A stretch of 64,000 nt of DNA from G963674835 sp963674835 (lineage in GTDB: Bacteria; Planctomycetota; Planctomycetia; Pirellulales; Thermoguttaceae): assembly GCA_963674835.2 (NCBI GenBank), contig CAXXKC010000002.1:1426001-1490000 (forward strand), in the 5' to 3' direction. The notes beneath the pieces are model-generated. The model saw only the letters and a list, made by a program, of their open reading frames with translations. It was not told the DNA's origin and ran no database searches. Below, one piece after another: positions 8,620 to 16,667 of this stretch. The number at the start of each line of letters is the position of its first letter. Position 1 is the first letter of the stretch. A program made the position numbers and the translations under genes.

Positions 8620-8630
8620 GGAACGCCGAT

Positions 8631-9317
8631 TTGCCGGACTTCGAAATCCCCTACCTGGCTCAGAGTTCGACGTCGCATGAGCGAACGTGCGGGGCCGCCG
8701 CGCTGGCGATGGTCTACGCGTCGCTGGGGATTCACCAGCCACAGCACGAAATCTGGCGGTCGGTCGCCCAGGCGAACGAACAAGGCTCGCCGACGGCGCA
8801 TAGCTATCGGCTGGCGGGTCATGCTTTGGAGCAAGGACTGGCGGCGGTGGCCGTTCAAGCGGCGCGGCCGTGGGAGACGTTGCATCGCTGCTGGGACACT
8901 GGAGTGCGTGTGATCGTGAACCACCGCGTCCGGGCCGAGTCGCGGCTGGGCCACTATTCGGTATTGGCGGGAATCGAGGCAGGGGAGGTACTGCTGCACG
9001 ATCCGCAGGCGGGGCCATCCCAGCGCATCGAGCGCGAGGCGTTTCTCAGGCTCTGGCTGCCGGTGGCCGGAGGCTCGGAGATTGCGGGATGCGTGCTGGT
9101 GGCTGTCGGTCGGCGAGAGGAGGACGAGGCACGCTGTGGGACGTGTGCGACGTTGTTGCCCGAGTCGGTCGAGTGCGCGGGGTGTGGCCGAGTGGTTTGG
9201 CTGCGGCCAGCGGGCGCGATGGGGTGTGCGCAGAGTGGATGCGATGGGCGGTTGTGGAAGTACGTGTTCTGCGCGCAGTGCGATCGCGCGGTTGGGCCTG
9301 TGGTACAGCGGGAGTGA
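8631..9317 (+). CDS. C39-like cysteine peptidase fold fused to a double zinc ribbon
   Basis: A 228-residue protein starting from TTG at 8631, 11 nt after the glycosyltransferase stop, with GAGG at 8618-8621. The N-terminal ~160 residues resemble papain-like C39 peptidases: TCGAAALAM (Cys20), RLGHYSVLAGI (His108) and LLHDPQAG (Asp124), a complete Cys-His-Asp triad. The last 60 residues hold eight cysteines in four pairs (169/172, 182/185, 199/204, 214/217), enough for two zinc ribbons. There is no signal peptide or ABC transporter domain, unlike bacteriocin-exporting C39 proteins, so it is probably cytoplasmic. Its place at the end of a glycan operon is unexplained. The substrate is unknown. 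Confidence 0.65.
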   Translation: MPDFEIPYLAQSSTSHERTCGAAALAMVYASLGIHQPQHEIWRSVAQANEQGSPTAHSYRLAGHALEQGLAAVAVQAARPWETLHRCWDTGVRVIVNHRVRAESRLGHYSVLAGIEAGEVLLHDPQAGPSQRIEREAFLRLWLPVAGGSEIAGCVLVAVGRREEDEARCGTCATLLPESVECAGCGRVVWLRPAGAMGCAQSGCDGRLWKYVFCAQCDRAVGPVVQRE

Positions 9318-9338
9318 CCTGCTGCGGGGAAGAAGTCT

Positions 9339-10358
9339 TTAATAGTCGGCAGGCTCCATCTCCTTCTTGTTCTTGCCGTAGCCGAATGGGGTGGGGTCGA
9401 ACTTGCCGACGATGTCGACGTTGGCTCGCATGGGAATGTCGTTGTCCATGCCGAGGCACCAGTAGGCAGCGTTGACGAGGAGCCGGCGGACGCCTTCGCT
9501 GGAAAGGTCGACGGCGGCGCCCATGGTGGTGGTGAAGACGCGACCGGTTTGGCCCTCGGCGCCCTTGTAAGTCTTGGTCCACGCGATGGGCATCATGGGG
9601 TAGTTCTTCTCGTTTTCGACCGGTTTGTCGGTACTCTTCATGCCCGCAAGGACCTCGCCGCGGACGAACACCTGGCTGTCGCCGGGCAGGGGCTGACGGA
9701 CGGTGTAAACGTCGGTCGGGCCCCAGATGCGGCCTCGGCAACCGCGGACGATGGGCGCGTTTTCCGTGCCGAGAGCGACAATGCCACGCGTGCTCTCGAA
9801 GCCGTGATGTCCGTGATGGTTGATCCAGGTTTCGCCGAGGATCTGCCGGCCGAAGCCGCCGTCCCACTCTTTGCTGTCGAAGCTGTAGCGGGAGTAGGTC
9901 TTGCCTGGCGCGATCTTGAAGGCGTGCGTCGCCGTGCGCAAGCCGATGATGGGCCGACCCGACTTGACATACTCGTCGATGTACTTCATCTGATCGTCGG
10001 GCAGGTCGCGGAACCGGGTGGCGATAATCATCAGGTCGGCCTTCTCAAGCGCCTGGAGGCCGGGAATGTTCGACACGTTCAGCGGATCGACGGTGCCGGT
10101 GGCCGGATCGATGGCGAACAGCACGGTGCAGGTAAAGCCGTGGTGCTTGGCGAGGATCTTGCCTAGCTGGGTGAGCGCTTCTTCGGAACGGTATTCTTCG
10201 TCGCCCGAAACGAGGACAATGTGCTTGCCTTTGCCGGGGCCGTCGCCACCCTCGTAGACCACCCAGGGATCGGCCGCCGCCCCGCCAGCCGTCAGGCCTG
10301 TTACGACCAGCACGAACGCTGCGATTGGCGTGATCCAACGGGGATGTTGCTTCTGCAT
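9339..10358 (-). CDS. Secreted ThuA-like domain protein
   Basis: A 339-residue protein with a signal peptide (WITPIAAFVLVVTGLTAG, ending GGAAADP) and a ThuA-type class I glutamine-amidotransferase-like domain: KHIVLVSGDEEYRSEEAL, KADLMIIATRFRDLP, YVKSGRPIIGLRTATHAF and LGETWINHHGHHG. Planctomycetes carry many such genes, usually of unproven function; the family is loosely tied to sugar metabolism and surface glycans. ATG 10358 has AGGA eight bases upstream; a longer frame to 10619 lacks a signal peptide. Convergent with the C39-like gene, 21 nt apart. Confidence 0.82.
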   Translation of the reverse strand: MQKQHPRWITPIAAFVLVVTGLTAGGAAADPWVVYEGGDGPGKGKHIVLVSGDEEYRSEEALTQLGKILAKHHGFTCTVLFAIDPATGTVDPLNVSNIPGLQALEKADLMIIATRFRDLPDDQMKYIDEYVKSGRPIIGLRTATHAFKIAPGKTYSRYSFDSKEWDGGFGRQILGETWINHHGHHGFESTRGIVALGTENAPIVRGCRGRIWGPTDVYTVRQPLPGDSQVFVRGEVLAGMKSTDKPVENEKNYPMMPIAWTKTYKGAEGQTGRVFTTTMGAAVDLSSEGVRRLLVNAAYWCLGMDNDIPMRANVDIVGKFDPTPFGYGKNKKEMEPADY

Positions 10359-10591
10359 GGAGATATTCCTTTCGTGTTGGGGCCGGTCGTCGCGCCGGGG
10401 GGGCTCGCCCAGGTGGGTCATTGCGATGCCGTCCATTGTAACCTCTGCCGCGGTCGGAGATCCACCACCGCGATGCGATCCCCGATCCGGGCGGCCGATT
10501 GCCGGGCCGGCCGGGTGACGTAGGGTTGAGCGGGGCGACAGGAACACGGGGGCGGCTCGTGCCGGAACCCAGGACCGAGGGCAACACTGCG

Positions 10592-11218
10592 ATGCAAGAC
10601 GAACTGAAACAACTGCCAACCACGGTGGCCGAACACTCGGTATCGCGACTGGCTCTGCCGTGGGTCGTTCCGGGGAATCTGGTGCTTCATGGCGACGTGG
10701 TGCACGCAGAGATCGAAGCCCAGGGGCACATCATCGCCAACGGTTCGGCCGAACACTGCCGGCTGCTGTCGGAACGGGGAAGCGTCTTTCTGCTCTACGG
10801 TTCCATGGCCTACACGAAAATCAAAGCGGCAATCAACATCTATGTCAAGCACTCGGCCGAATCGGGGCTGGTGGCAGGCAGAGACATCGTCATCGAGAAA
10901 TCGGTGACGGGAAGCATGCTGCGCGCCGGGCGCAAGGTCATCAGCGAGTCGGGCGACGCGAGCATTGTCGGAGGCCAGGTGGAGGCCGGCGCGGAAGTGG
11001 TCGTCCACTGCATCGGCAACAGCAGCGGAAGCGAGACGGCGGTCGCCGTGCGCGACCCAAACGGGCGGATCCAGTTCACGGCGATCTATCCCGGAGTGCG
11101 ACTGAAGATCGGCGACGCCGAACTGCGGATTGCCGCGCCCCGTGGCGCCGGACTGGCGACGCTGCGGGATGGGGCCGTATGCATCGATCCCCTGGAGCAC
11201 GCCGTCGGCTCGCGATAA
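10592..11218 (+). CDS. Minimal FapA (DUF342)-like beta-helix protein
   Basis: A 208-residue protein matching the repetitive right-handed helix core of the FapA/DUF342 family: GNLVLHGDVVHAEIEAQGHI, then SGLVAGRDIVIEKSV, GSMLRAGRKVISES and ASIVGGQVEAGAEVVVHCIG. Classical FapA proteins are about 450-650 residues with extra N- and C-terminal domains; here essentially only the helix core remains, with a beta-rich tail. No signal peptide, so cytoplasmic. FapA-type proteins and the related MinC C-domain polymerise or organise cell-envelope machinery; the role here is unknown. Start ATG 10592, with GAGG 11 nt upstream. Convergent with the phosphatase gene, only 9 nt apart. Confidence 0.65.
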   Translation: MQDELKQLPTTVAEHSVSRLALPWVVPGNLVLHGDVVHAEIEAQGHIIANGSAEHCRLLSERGSVFLLYGSMAYTKIKAAINIYVKHSAESGLVAGRDIVIEKSVTGSMLRAGRKVISESGDASIVGGQVEAGAEVVVHCIGNSSGSETAVAVRDPNGRIQFTAIYPGVRLKIGDAELRIAAPRGAGLATLRDGAVCIDPLEHAVGSR

Positions 11219-11227
11219 AGGGAATTG

Positions 11228-13147
11228 CTACGGGGTACGGCGCAGGGCGAGCAGCGTGACGTCGTCCTGGCCTTCGTAGCGGCGGAATTCGTCCACCTCG
11301 TGGACGATGCTCTCGCACAGTTCTTCGACGGGCTGGCTGCGCACTTGCTCGAGGATGCGGCGGAAGCCCTCGTCGCCGAGGAATTCGCCGGCTTCGTTGT
11401 GGGCTTCGGTGACGCCGTCGGTGTACAGAACGAGCAAGTCGCCCGGCTCCAGCGTGGCGCGACAGTCGTCGAAGCCCGCGTCTTCCCAGACGCCGACGAT
11501 GGGCCCGGTGGAAGTCCCCAGGCCTTCGATGCGGCCATCGCTCCGGACCAGGAAGGGTGGATTGTGGCCGCCGTTGGCAAAGACCAGTTCGCCGGTCCGC
11601 GTGTTGTAGTGACCGTAGAAGACGGTGACGAACATCTGCTCGGGGTTTTCGGCGGCGAGAGCGTTGTTGGCCAGGGTGAGGATCTCGGCGGGGCTTCGAT
11701 CGGGCGAAGAGAAGTTGCGGATCGTGGTACGCGACACGGCCATGAACATGGCGGCCGGAACGCCCTTCCCGACGACGTCGGCGATGACCAGGGCGAGGAC
11801 GTCGTCCTGGATGAGCCAGTAGTCGTAAAAGTCGCCGGCCATGAAGCGGGCCGGCTGGTTCTCCGCATTGAGCGAAAACTCGCCGTGGTCGGGGAAGGGA
11901 GGACGTACGGTGGGGAGAAGCGAGGTCTGGATCTGACGCGCGACCTGGAGTTCCTTCTCCATGGCCTGACGGGCGGCCGTTTCGCGAATGGTCGCTTCCA
12001 CGTTCTCCTGCAGGTCGCGAACCATTTGGTTGAAGGTCGCGGCAAACTGGCCGATCTCGTCGCGGCTGCTAATGCCCGCGACTTGGGCCGTCAGATCGCC
12101 TCCGGCAACGGCGTGGGCCGCGACGGCAAGGCGTTCGAGCGGCCGGGTGATCCAGGCCGCCACGACTAGGACGCACAGCACGATCAGCAGAAGGCCACCA
12201 AGCAGGAGTCGAAGTTGCCGGTGTAGCCAGTCGTAGACGGCACGCATGGGCTTGTCTTCGGGGATGACCGTGGCAAACGACCAGCCCACCGATCGAACGG
12301 GAGCATACACGATCCAGTCGGGGTCGCCGGTCTCGTAGTCCGGGATCGGCCGGACGCCGGGTTTGGAATGCTCGGCGATCATCTGTCGGCCGACTTCCTC
12401 CAGTTCGGGAACGTCATACCACTGCGCCAGGCCGAAGATCGATTCGGCCATGATCAGCTTGTCATCGGGATGGGAAACGATCGTCCCGCTTTGGCTCACG
12501 AGCATGCAGTATCCGCCGTAAGGACGGATCTTGGCGAGATCCTGACGCAGGTGTTCCAACGAGATGTCGACGGTGACCACGCCGATGAACTGATCGTCAC
12601 GCATGAGGGGGACGGAGTAGGTGCACATGAGGGCGTTGCCCGCACCTTCGTCGAAATAGGGATCGGTCCAGGCGGCGTGTTTGAGGAGCTTGGGCAGAAG
12701 GTACCAATCGAGACGTTGGAACGTGGGAACGTCGCGAGCGATGTCGATTTGGCGGAACCGGCCGTTGGCAGCACGGCAAACATAGGGTGCACAGAGGGGG
12801 GAATCTTCCGACAAGGCGCCCTTTTCCAAGGCGATGCAGGAGCCGAACACTCGAGGGTTGCTGTCGAGATTGGCCCGGAGCATGTGCTGCAACTGCGCGA
12901 TGTCGCGCGGGTGGCAGGTTCGGATGTAGTCGGCGGCGCAGCGGGCCACCTGGCTGACGGTAGAGAGCTCGCCGTCGACTGCGGTGGCGTAACGCGACGT
13001 GAGTTCGGTCAGCCATCGCTTCATCTGGTCGATGGCCTCCTGCTTGCCACGGCGATACTCGACGACGAGCGTCACCGAGTACACGGCCAAGAGCGGCAGA
13101 CAGATGGCCAGAACGAGCTTAATGCGCAGGGGAAATTTTGCGTGCAC
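11228..13147 (-). CDS. Membrane sensor PP2C (SpoIIE-type) phosphatase with Cache and HAMP domains
   Basis: 639 residues. One transmembrane helix near residues 9-28, an extracytoplasmic double-Cache-like sensor to about 315 (VFGSCIALEKG, GVVTVDISLEHLR, YCMLVSQSGTIVSHPD, WSFATVIPED), a second helix near 317-338, HAMP (TRPLERLAVAAHAVAGGDL), a linker helix (QVARQIQTSLLP) and a SpoIIE phosphatase domain with all metal aspartates in place: MAGDFYDYW, IADVVGKGVPAAMFMA, GGHNPPFL, YTDGVTEA and GQDDVTLLAL. It should dephosphorylate a STAS antagonist in response to an outside ligand. The GTG start lies 29 nt inside the end of the binding-protein gene. The STAS partner is two genes upstream. Confidence 0.92.
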   Translation of the reverse strand: MHAKFPLRIKLVLAICLPLLAVYSVTLVVEYRRGKQEAIDQMKRWLTELTSRYATAVDGELSTVSQVARCAADYIRTCHPRDIAQLQHMLRANLDSNPRVFGSCIALEKGALSEDSPLCAPYVCRAANGRFRQIDIARDVPTFQRLDWYLLPKLLKHAAWTDPYFDEGAGNALMCTYSVPLMRDDQFIGVVTVDISLEHLRQDLAKIRPYGGYCMLVSQSGTIVSHPDDKLIMAESIFGLAQWYDVPELEEVGRQMIAEHSKPGVRPIPDYETGDPDWIVYAPVRSVGWSFATVIPEDKPMRAVYDWLHRQLRLLLGGLLLIVLCVLVVAAWITRPLERLAVAAHAVAGGDLTAQVAGISSRDEIGQFAATFNQMVRDLQENVEATIRETAARQAMEKELQVARQIQTSLLPTVRPPFPDHGEFSLNAENQPARFMAGDFYDYWLIQDDVLALVIADVVGKGVPAAMFMAVSRTTIRNFSSPDRSPAEILTLANNALAAENPEQMFVTVFYGHYNTRTGELVFANGGHNPPFLVRSDGRIEGLGTSTGPIVGVWEDAGFDDCRATLEPGDLLVLYTDGVTEAHNEAGEFLGDEGFRRILEQVRSQPVEELCESIVHEVDEFRRYEGQDDVTLLALRRTP

Positions 13148-14153
13148 GGGTCGACCCTGGCGGCTGGTAGAACTGGTCGTAACGTGGAGACTCTTCGATC
13201 AGGCCTTGCTGCTGGAGCAAGTTGGTGACTTCGTCGTAGGCGCTGCGCGACAAGTGACCGAACTGTGCAGAGGCGTCGCCCGACTCGGGCGAGACGGCCT
13301 TGAGCATCGAGCAGAACATCCAACTCTGATGGTTGCGGCTGGTGCGCACGTGTGCCTGCGCACACCAGTCCATCACCGCGTCGAGCGTTTCGCCCTGGTG
13401 ATTTGCGGCGTAGTCCCAGCCGCGAGAAACGGCCGCGACCATGGCGGCACAGGTGTCGGCGCGTTGGCGGCGCGTTGTCTCGGTGCAATAGAGGCCGTCT
13501 TCGGGGAAGTCGAGTCCATATTCCGAAAGGAGGAACACCTTGAGATCTTTCTCCCTAAGCCCGGCCTCCAAGAGCTTGTGGTACTCGTTGTAGTGCATGG
13601 CGGAGGCTACGTCGACGGCGCCGCGCAGGAAGGGAACGATGCTGCTGCTTTGGGGAACGATCTCGGGCTGGACGTGGAACTTGCTGAAGAAGGCGGTGGG
13701 CAGGACGTCGAAGTCGCCGCCCCAGAGGCCGACGCGCTTGCCGACCATGTCTGCGGGGCGCATGATGCCCGAGTTGCTGCGGACGACGAGCATCATCGTC
13801 GATCTTTGCACGACCTGGGCCAGGAGGACGACCGGGTCGCCCTGGGTCCGCCGAACGACGGCATTGGAAAGCCAGGCGGTGCAGAAGTCGGCCTTGCCGT
13901 CGAGCAGCTCTTTGAGCGAGCTTTCGCCGGCGCCGGACCAGTGGATTTCGACGCGGCCAAGGCCGGCCTCTTCGAAAAAACCCTTCTTCTGCGCCATCAG
14001 GTAGCCGGCGAACTGGGCCTGGGGGTACCACTGTACTTGGAGGACAATGGGCCGGCCCGGAGAAGCGGAGGAGGCTTCCTCGGCGTGCAACTCATTCGCG
14101 ACCAGGGGAAGCCCGCTGATGCAGGCGGTCAACAGCAGACGGAGCGTCTTCAT
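13119..14153 (-). CDS. NMT1/THI5-like periplasmic binding protein
   Basis: A 344-residue type II periplasmic binding protein with a signal peptide (LRLLLTACISGLPLVANELH) and the NMT1/THI5 core: LQVQWYPQAQFAGYLMAQKK, GFFEEAGL, GESSLKELLDGKADFCTAWL, VGKRVGLWGGDFDVLP and ASAMHYNEYHKLL. Relatives bind pyrimidine precursors of thiamin, sulfonates or nitrate. No permease or ATPase gene is nearby; the neighbours are a STAS protein 9 nt upstream and a Cache/HAMP phosphatase overlapping its 3' end by 29 nt. This suggests a sensor role, not transport, with the binding protein presenting a ligand to the phosphatase. The C-terminal 20 residues look unstructured. Confidence 0.8.
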   Translation of the reverse strand: MKTLRLLLTACISGLPLVANELHAEEASSASPGRPIVLQVQWYPQAQFAGYLMAQKKGFFEEAGLGRVEIHWSGAGESSLKELLDGKADFCTAWLSNAVVRRTQGDPVVLLAQVVQRSTMMLVVRSNSGIMRPADMVGKRVGLWGGDFDVLPTAFFSKFHVQPEIVPQSSSIVPFLRGAVDVASAMHYNEYHKLLEAGLREKDLKVFLLSEYGLDFPEDGLYCTETTRRQRADTCAAMVAAVSRGWDYAANHQGETLDAVMDWCAQAHVRTSRNHQSWMFCSMLKAVSPESGDASAQFGHLSRSAYDEVTNLLQQQGLIEESPRYDQFYQPPGSTRARKISPAH

Positions 14154-14162
14154 CCGTGGTCC

Positions 14163-14498
14163 TCAAGCGTGCTGTCGGTGGGGTTCCCCAGGCGAGTCGA
14201 GGAAGGGAAAGATCGTCGATAGGCCGGAGACCTCGAGAACTTCGCGGACCGGGCCGCGGGCGTTGCTGATGGATACGGTCTCGTGAAGGGTCTTGGCGTG
14301 CTTGGCGATCGTGAGGATGCTGCGGAGGCCGGCGCTGCTGAGATACTCGAGGCGAGCGAAGTCGAGCACCAGGCCTTGTTCGCCTTGCCCCATCGATTGG
14401 CGACAGTGATCTTCGAACGGCTGGGCCGTGGCGTTGTCCAGTTGTCCGCTGAGTTCCACGACAAGCGTCTTATCGATTCGGCGGTTCTGGCACTGCAT
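14163..14498 (-). CDS. STAS-domain anti-sigma factor antagonist
   Basis: A 111-residue SpoIIAA/RsbV-type protein. Core motifs are VVELSGQLDNATAQPFED, LVLDFARLEYLSSAGLRSIL and ISNARGPVREVLEVSGL. Ser55 in SSAGLR corresponds to the serine phosphorylated by anti-sigma kinases in this family and released by PP2C phosphatases. First gene of the three-gene minus-strand operon with the binding protein and the phosphatase. The kinase/anti-sigma factor and the sigma factor it would control are not in the window. Confidence 0.9.
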   Translation of the reverse strand: MQCQNRRIDKTLVVELSGQLDNATAQPFEDHCRQSMGQGEQGLVLDFARLEYLSSAGLRSILTIAKHAKTLHETVSISNARGPVREVLEVSGLSTIFPFLDSPGEPHRQHA

Positions 14499-14822
14499 GG
14501 AAAGGTTCCATCGAGGTTCAAGAGTTTCTGAATCGTTACCCTATGCATGCCCACACGGCCAACGGCCGCGGTTCGGCCATCTGGAATGCCGGTTGCCGCT
14601 CGACGCGCGCTGGCAATGCAGGCCTCAATAAGGGGGGCACGATGTAAGTATAGCTCCTCATAGCAACGCCCGTAAGTGGAGGCGGCAGTGGAGTCGGCGT
14701 GTGACCGTCTGACGGGTTATGACGACTGGCGCGATTGATCGTGGTCGTCCGGTGTTGGGGCGGGTATAAAGCAGGCAGCGAATCTCGGCGAAGTGATTGG
14801 GGACACATGGGCGGGTAGTGCG
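14499..14822. other. Divergent intergenic region
   Basis: 324 bp between the partner-switch operon (minus) and the radical SAM gene (plus). A TATACT on the minus strand (14652-14647) and a TATAAA on the plus strand (14765-14770) are candidate -10 boxes, neither with a good -35. I see no gene or repeat here. Confidence 0.4.
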
Positions 14823-15641
14823 ATGATCGTGCGGGAGGTAGCCTGCAAGAGCATTCTGAACCGGACGACGTTGGGCGGGTATTCGCTCAACTGTTATACG
14901 GGGTGCGGACACGCATGCGTGTACTGCTATGCGCGGTTCATGCAGCGGTTTCATCCCCATGATGAAGCGTGGGGAGAGTTCGTCGACGTGAAGGTCAATG
15001 CGGCGCAGGTGCTCAAACGACAGCTTCGCCGGGCGACCGCAGACGACGTGTTCATGAGCAGCGCCTGCGACGGCTGGCAGGCGATCGAAGCCGAGTGGCG
15101 TCTCACGCGGCGATGCTGCGAATTGCTTCTCGAGCGGGGTTTTGCCCTGCGGATTCTGACCAAGAGCAGCCTGGTGACGCGGGATTTGGACCTGTTCGCC
15201 GGACACGACGTGCAGGTTGGTGTGACGGTCACGACATTGGATGAGCGGCTGCGCGAGCTGTGGGAGCCGGAGGCGTCGCCGGTCGAGGATCGCCTGGGAG
15301 CTTTGACGAAAGCCCGGCGGGCGGGGCTGAAGACGGCCATCATGTTTGGACCGCTGTTGCCCCTATTGTCAGACGACCAGGAGTCGCTCGACGCGATGTT
15401 TCAGCGGGCGCGCGATCTGCAAGTGGACCGCATATGGGTGGACGCGATGAACCCTCGGCCGCGTGTGTGGCCCGCGGTGGCCGAGTTGCTGCGGCGGCAA
15501 TTCCCCGAGTTGAGCGAGCGTTACCGGCGGGTGTTGTTCGAGCGGCCGGTGCGTGACGAGTATTTGGCGGACTTGCAGGGCCGGGTCGAGACGGCGGCGC
15601 GGCGCGCGTCGCTGGCGGGACGGGTTAAAGTCTGTCTGTGA
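14823..15641 (+). CDS. Radical SAM protein of the SPL/Rv2578c type
   Basis: This 272-residue protein has the cluster-binding motif CGHACVYC (C-x3-C-x2-C) near residue 28, preceded by LNRTTLGGYSLNCYTG, which is typical of the SPL-like radical SAM subgroup annotated as Rv2578c family. Later features include DDVFMSSACDGWQ, LRILTKSSLVTRDLDL and VGVTVTTLDERLRELWEP, the barrel strands of that subgroup. It should bind a [4Fe-4S] cluster and cleave SAM; the substrate is unknown, and true spore-photoproduct repair is unlikely here. ATG 14823 is chosen because the conserved region begins there; an alternative start at 14793 adds ten residues. Monocistronic. Confidence 0.82.
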   Translation: MIVREVACKSILNRTTLGGYSLNCYTGCGHACVYCYARFMQRFHPHDEAWGEFVDVKVNAAQVLKRQLRRATADDVFMSSACDGWQAIEAEWRLTRRCCELLLERGFALRILTKSSLVTRDLDLFAGHDVQVGVTVTTLDERLRELWEPEASPVEDRLGALTKARRAGLKTAIMFGPLLPLLSDDQESLDAMFQRARDLQVDRIWVDAMNPRPRVWPAVAELLRRQFPELSERYRRVLFERPVRDEYLADLQGRVETAARRASLAGRVKVCL

Positions 15642-15680
15642 GGCGGTGGTTGAGTGCGGGGGTATAGGGAGTCTAGAGGA

Positions 15681-16499
15681 TTACTGCTCTCTCTTGCGGG
15701 CCATTCTGCCGGCGAGGTGGCGGATGAAGCGGCACCGGAGGAGACGCACCAGGCAGCGGTTCTTGAAGCCCGGAACGCAGATGACGTGGCCCGAGTTGAG
15801 TCGACGCAGGGACGTGGCTACGACGTCCTCGGCCGACATCCACAGGAAGGCGGGGATCTGCGCGCGGTCGAAATGTGCGAACTCGTCGGTGCTGTGGAAA
15901 CCGGTGTGGGTGAATCCGGGACAGAGAGCCTGGACGCGAACGCCGGTGCTGGCCAACTCGATCTGGAGCGATTCGGAGAATGTGTTCAAGAAAGCCTTGG
16001 TGGCGCAGTAGGTCGCCGAACCGGCGGCGACGATGAAGCCAGCGACCGAGGAGACGTTGATGATGGCGCCGTGGCGGCGTTGGATCATGCCGGGCAGGGC
16101 CGCTCGAATGAGTCGCATGGGCGCTGCGGTGTGGACCTCGACCATTTCGAGCTGGCGCTTCGGATCGACGTCGGCGAAGTTGCCCAAGGTGCCGAAGCCG
16201 GCGTTGTTGATCAGCAGATCCAGCGGAGCGCCGTCGGCGATTTGACCGGCGAGGCGCAGGACATCTTGAGGATTGGCAAGGTCGGCAACGCGGATCTCGA
16301 CGTCGACGGAATGTTGGGCGACGAGGTCGTCGCGAATCGCCCGGAGCTTCTCCTCGCGTCGCGCGACGAGGATGAGATGGTAGCCTTTGGCGGCCAACTG
16401 CCGGGCGTACTCTTCGCCGAGGCCTCCGGAGGCACCGGTGATGAGGGCGGTCGGGTTCTGGTTGGCAGGAATGGACGGGGTCGGCGGTGAGCTTGTCAT
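15681..16499 (-). CDS. Short-chain dehydrogenase/reductase
   Basis: A 272-residue classical SDR with TGASGGLG (cofactor loop), LLINNAGFGTLG, INVSSVAGF (catalytic Ser) and YCATKAF (Tyr-x3-Lys). After the Rossmann core it has PGFTHTGFHST and a basic C-terminal tail (CRFIRHLAGRMARKR), which may tether it to membranes, as in the DltE/YqjQ-like group. NADP preference is suggested by ARREEK after the second strand. ATG 16499 is preceded by GGAGG nine bases upstream. Substrate unknown. Confidence 0.88.
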   Translation of the reverse strand: MTSSPPTPSIPANQNPTALITGASGGLGEEYARQLAAKGYHLILVARREEKLRAIRDDLVAQHSVDVEIRVADLANPQDVLRLAGQIADGAPLDLLINNAGFGTLGNFADVDPKRQLEMVEVHTAAPMRLIRAALPGMIQRRHGAIINVSSVAGFIVAAGSATYCATKAFLNTFSESLQIELASTGVRVQALCPGFTHTGFHSTDEFAHFDRAQIPAFLWMSAEDVVATSLRRLNSGHVICVPGFKNRCLVRLLRCRFIRHLAGRMARKREQ

Positions 16500-16533
16500 T
16501 CGGGACGGCCTCCAGGGTCAGATGTTGTGCGGC

Positions 16534-16562
16534 ATTATACGGGGAAATCGGATGGTTGCCAT
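16534..16562 (-). promoter_or_regulatory. Sigma-70-like promoter for the SDR gene
   Basis: On the minus strand ATGGCA (16562-16557), 17-nt spacer, TATAAT (16539-16534, perfect). The start codon is 35 nt downstream at 16499. Confidence 0.5.
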
Positions 16563-16583
16563 CGGGGGGGCTGCAGGGGGCGG

Positions 16584-16611
16584 CTGACTTCCTGGCCGGC
16601 CTAGATATAAT
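16584..16611 (+). promoter_or_regulatory. Sigma-70-like promoter for the DinB-family gene
   Basis: CTGACT (16584-16589), 16-nt spacer, TATAAT (16606-16611, perfect). The gene begins at 16668. It is divergent from the SDR promoter at 16534-16562, with only about 20 bp between the two -35 boxes. Confidence 0.5.
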
Positions 16612-16667
16612 GCCTCAGCAAGTAAGCCCGAGTTTCCGCATTTTCAGTCGCCGGATGGAGGAAGACG

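Noticed and set aside
8172..8630. N-terminal extension of the C39-like frame
   Set aside because: It overlaps the glycosyltransferase in another frame and lacks motifs; TTG 8631 with GAGG is better.
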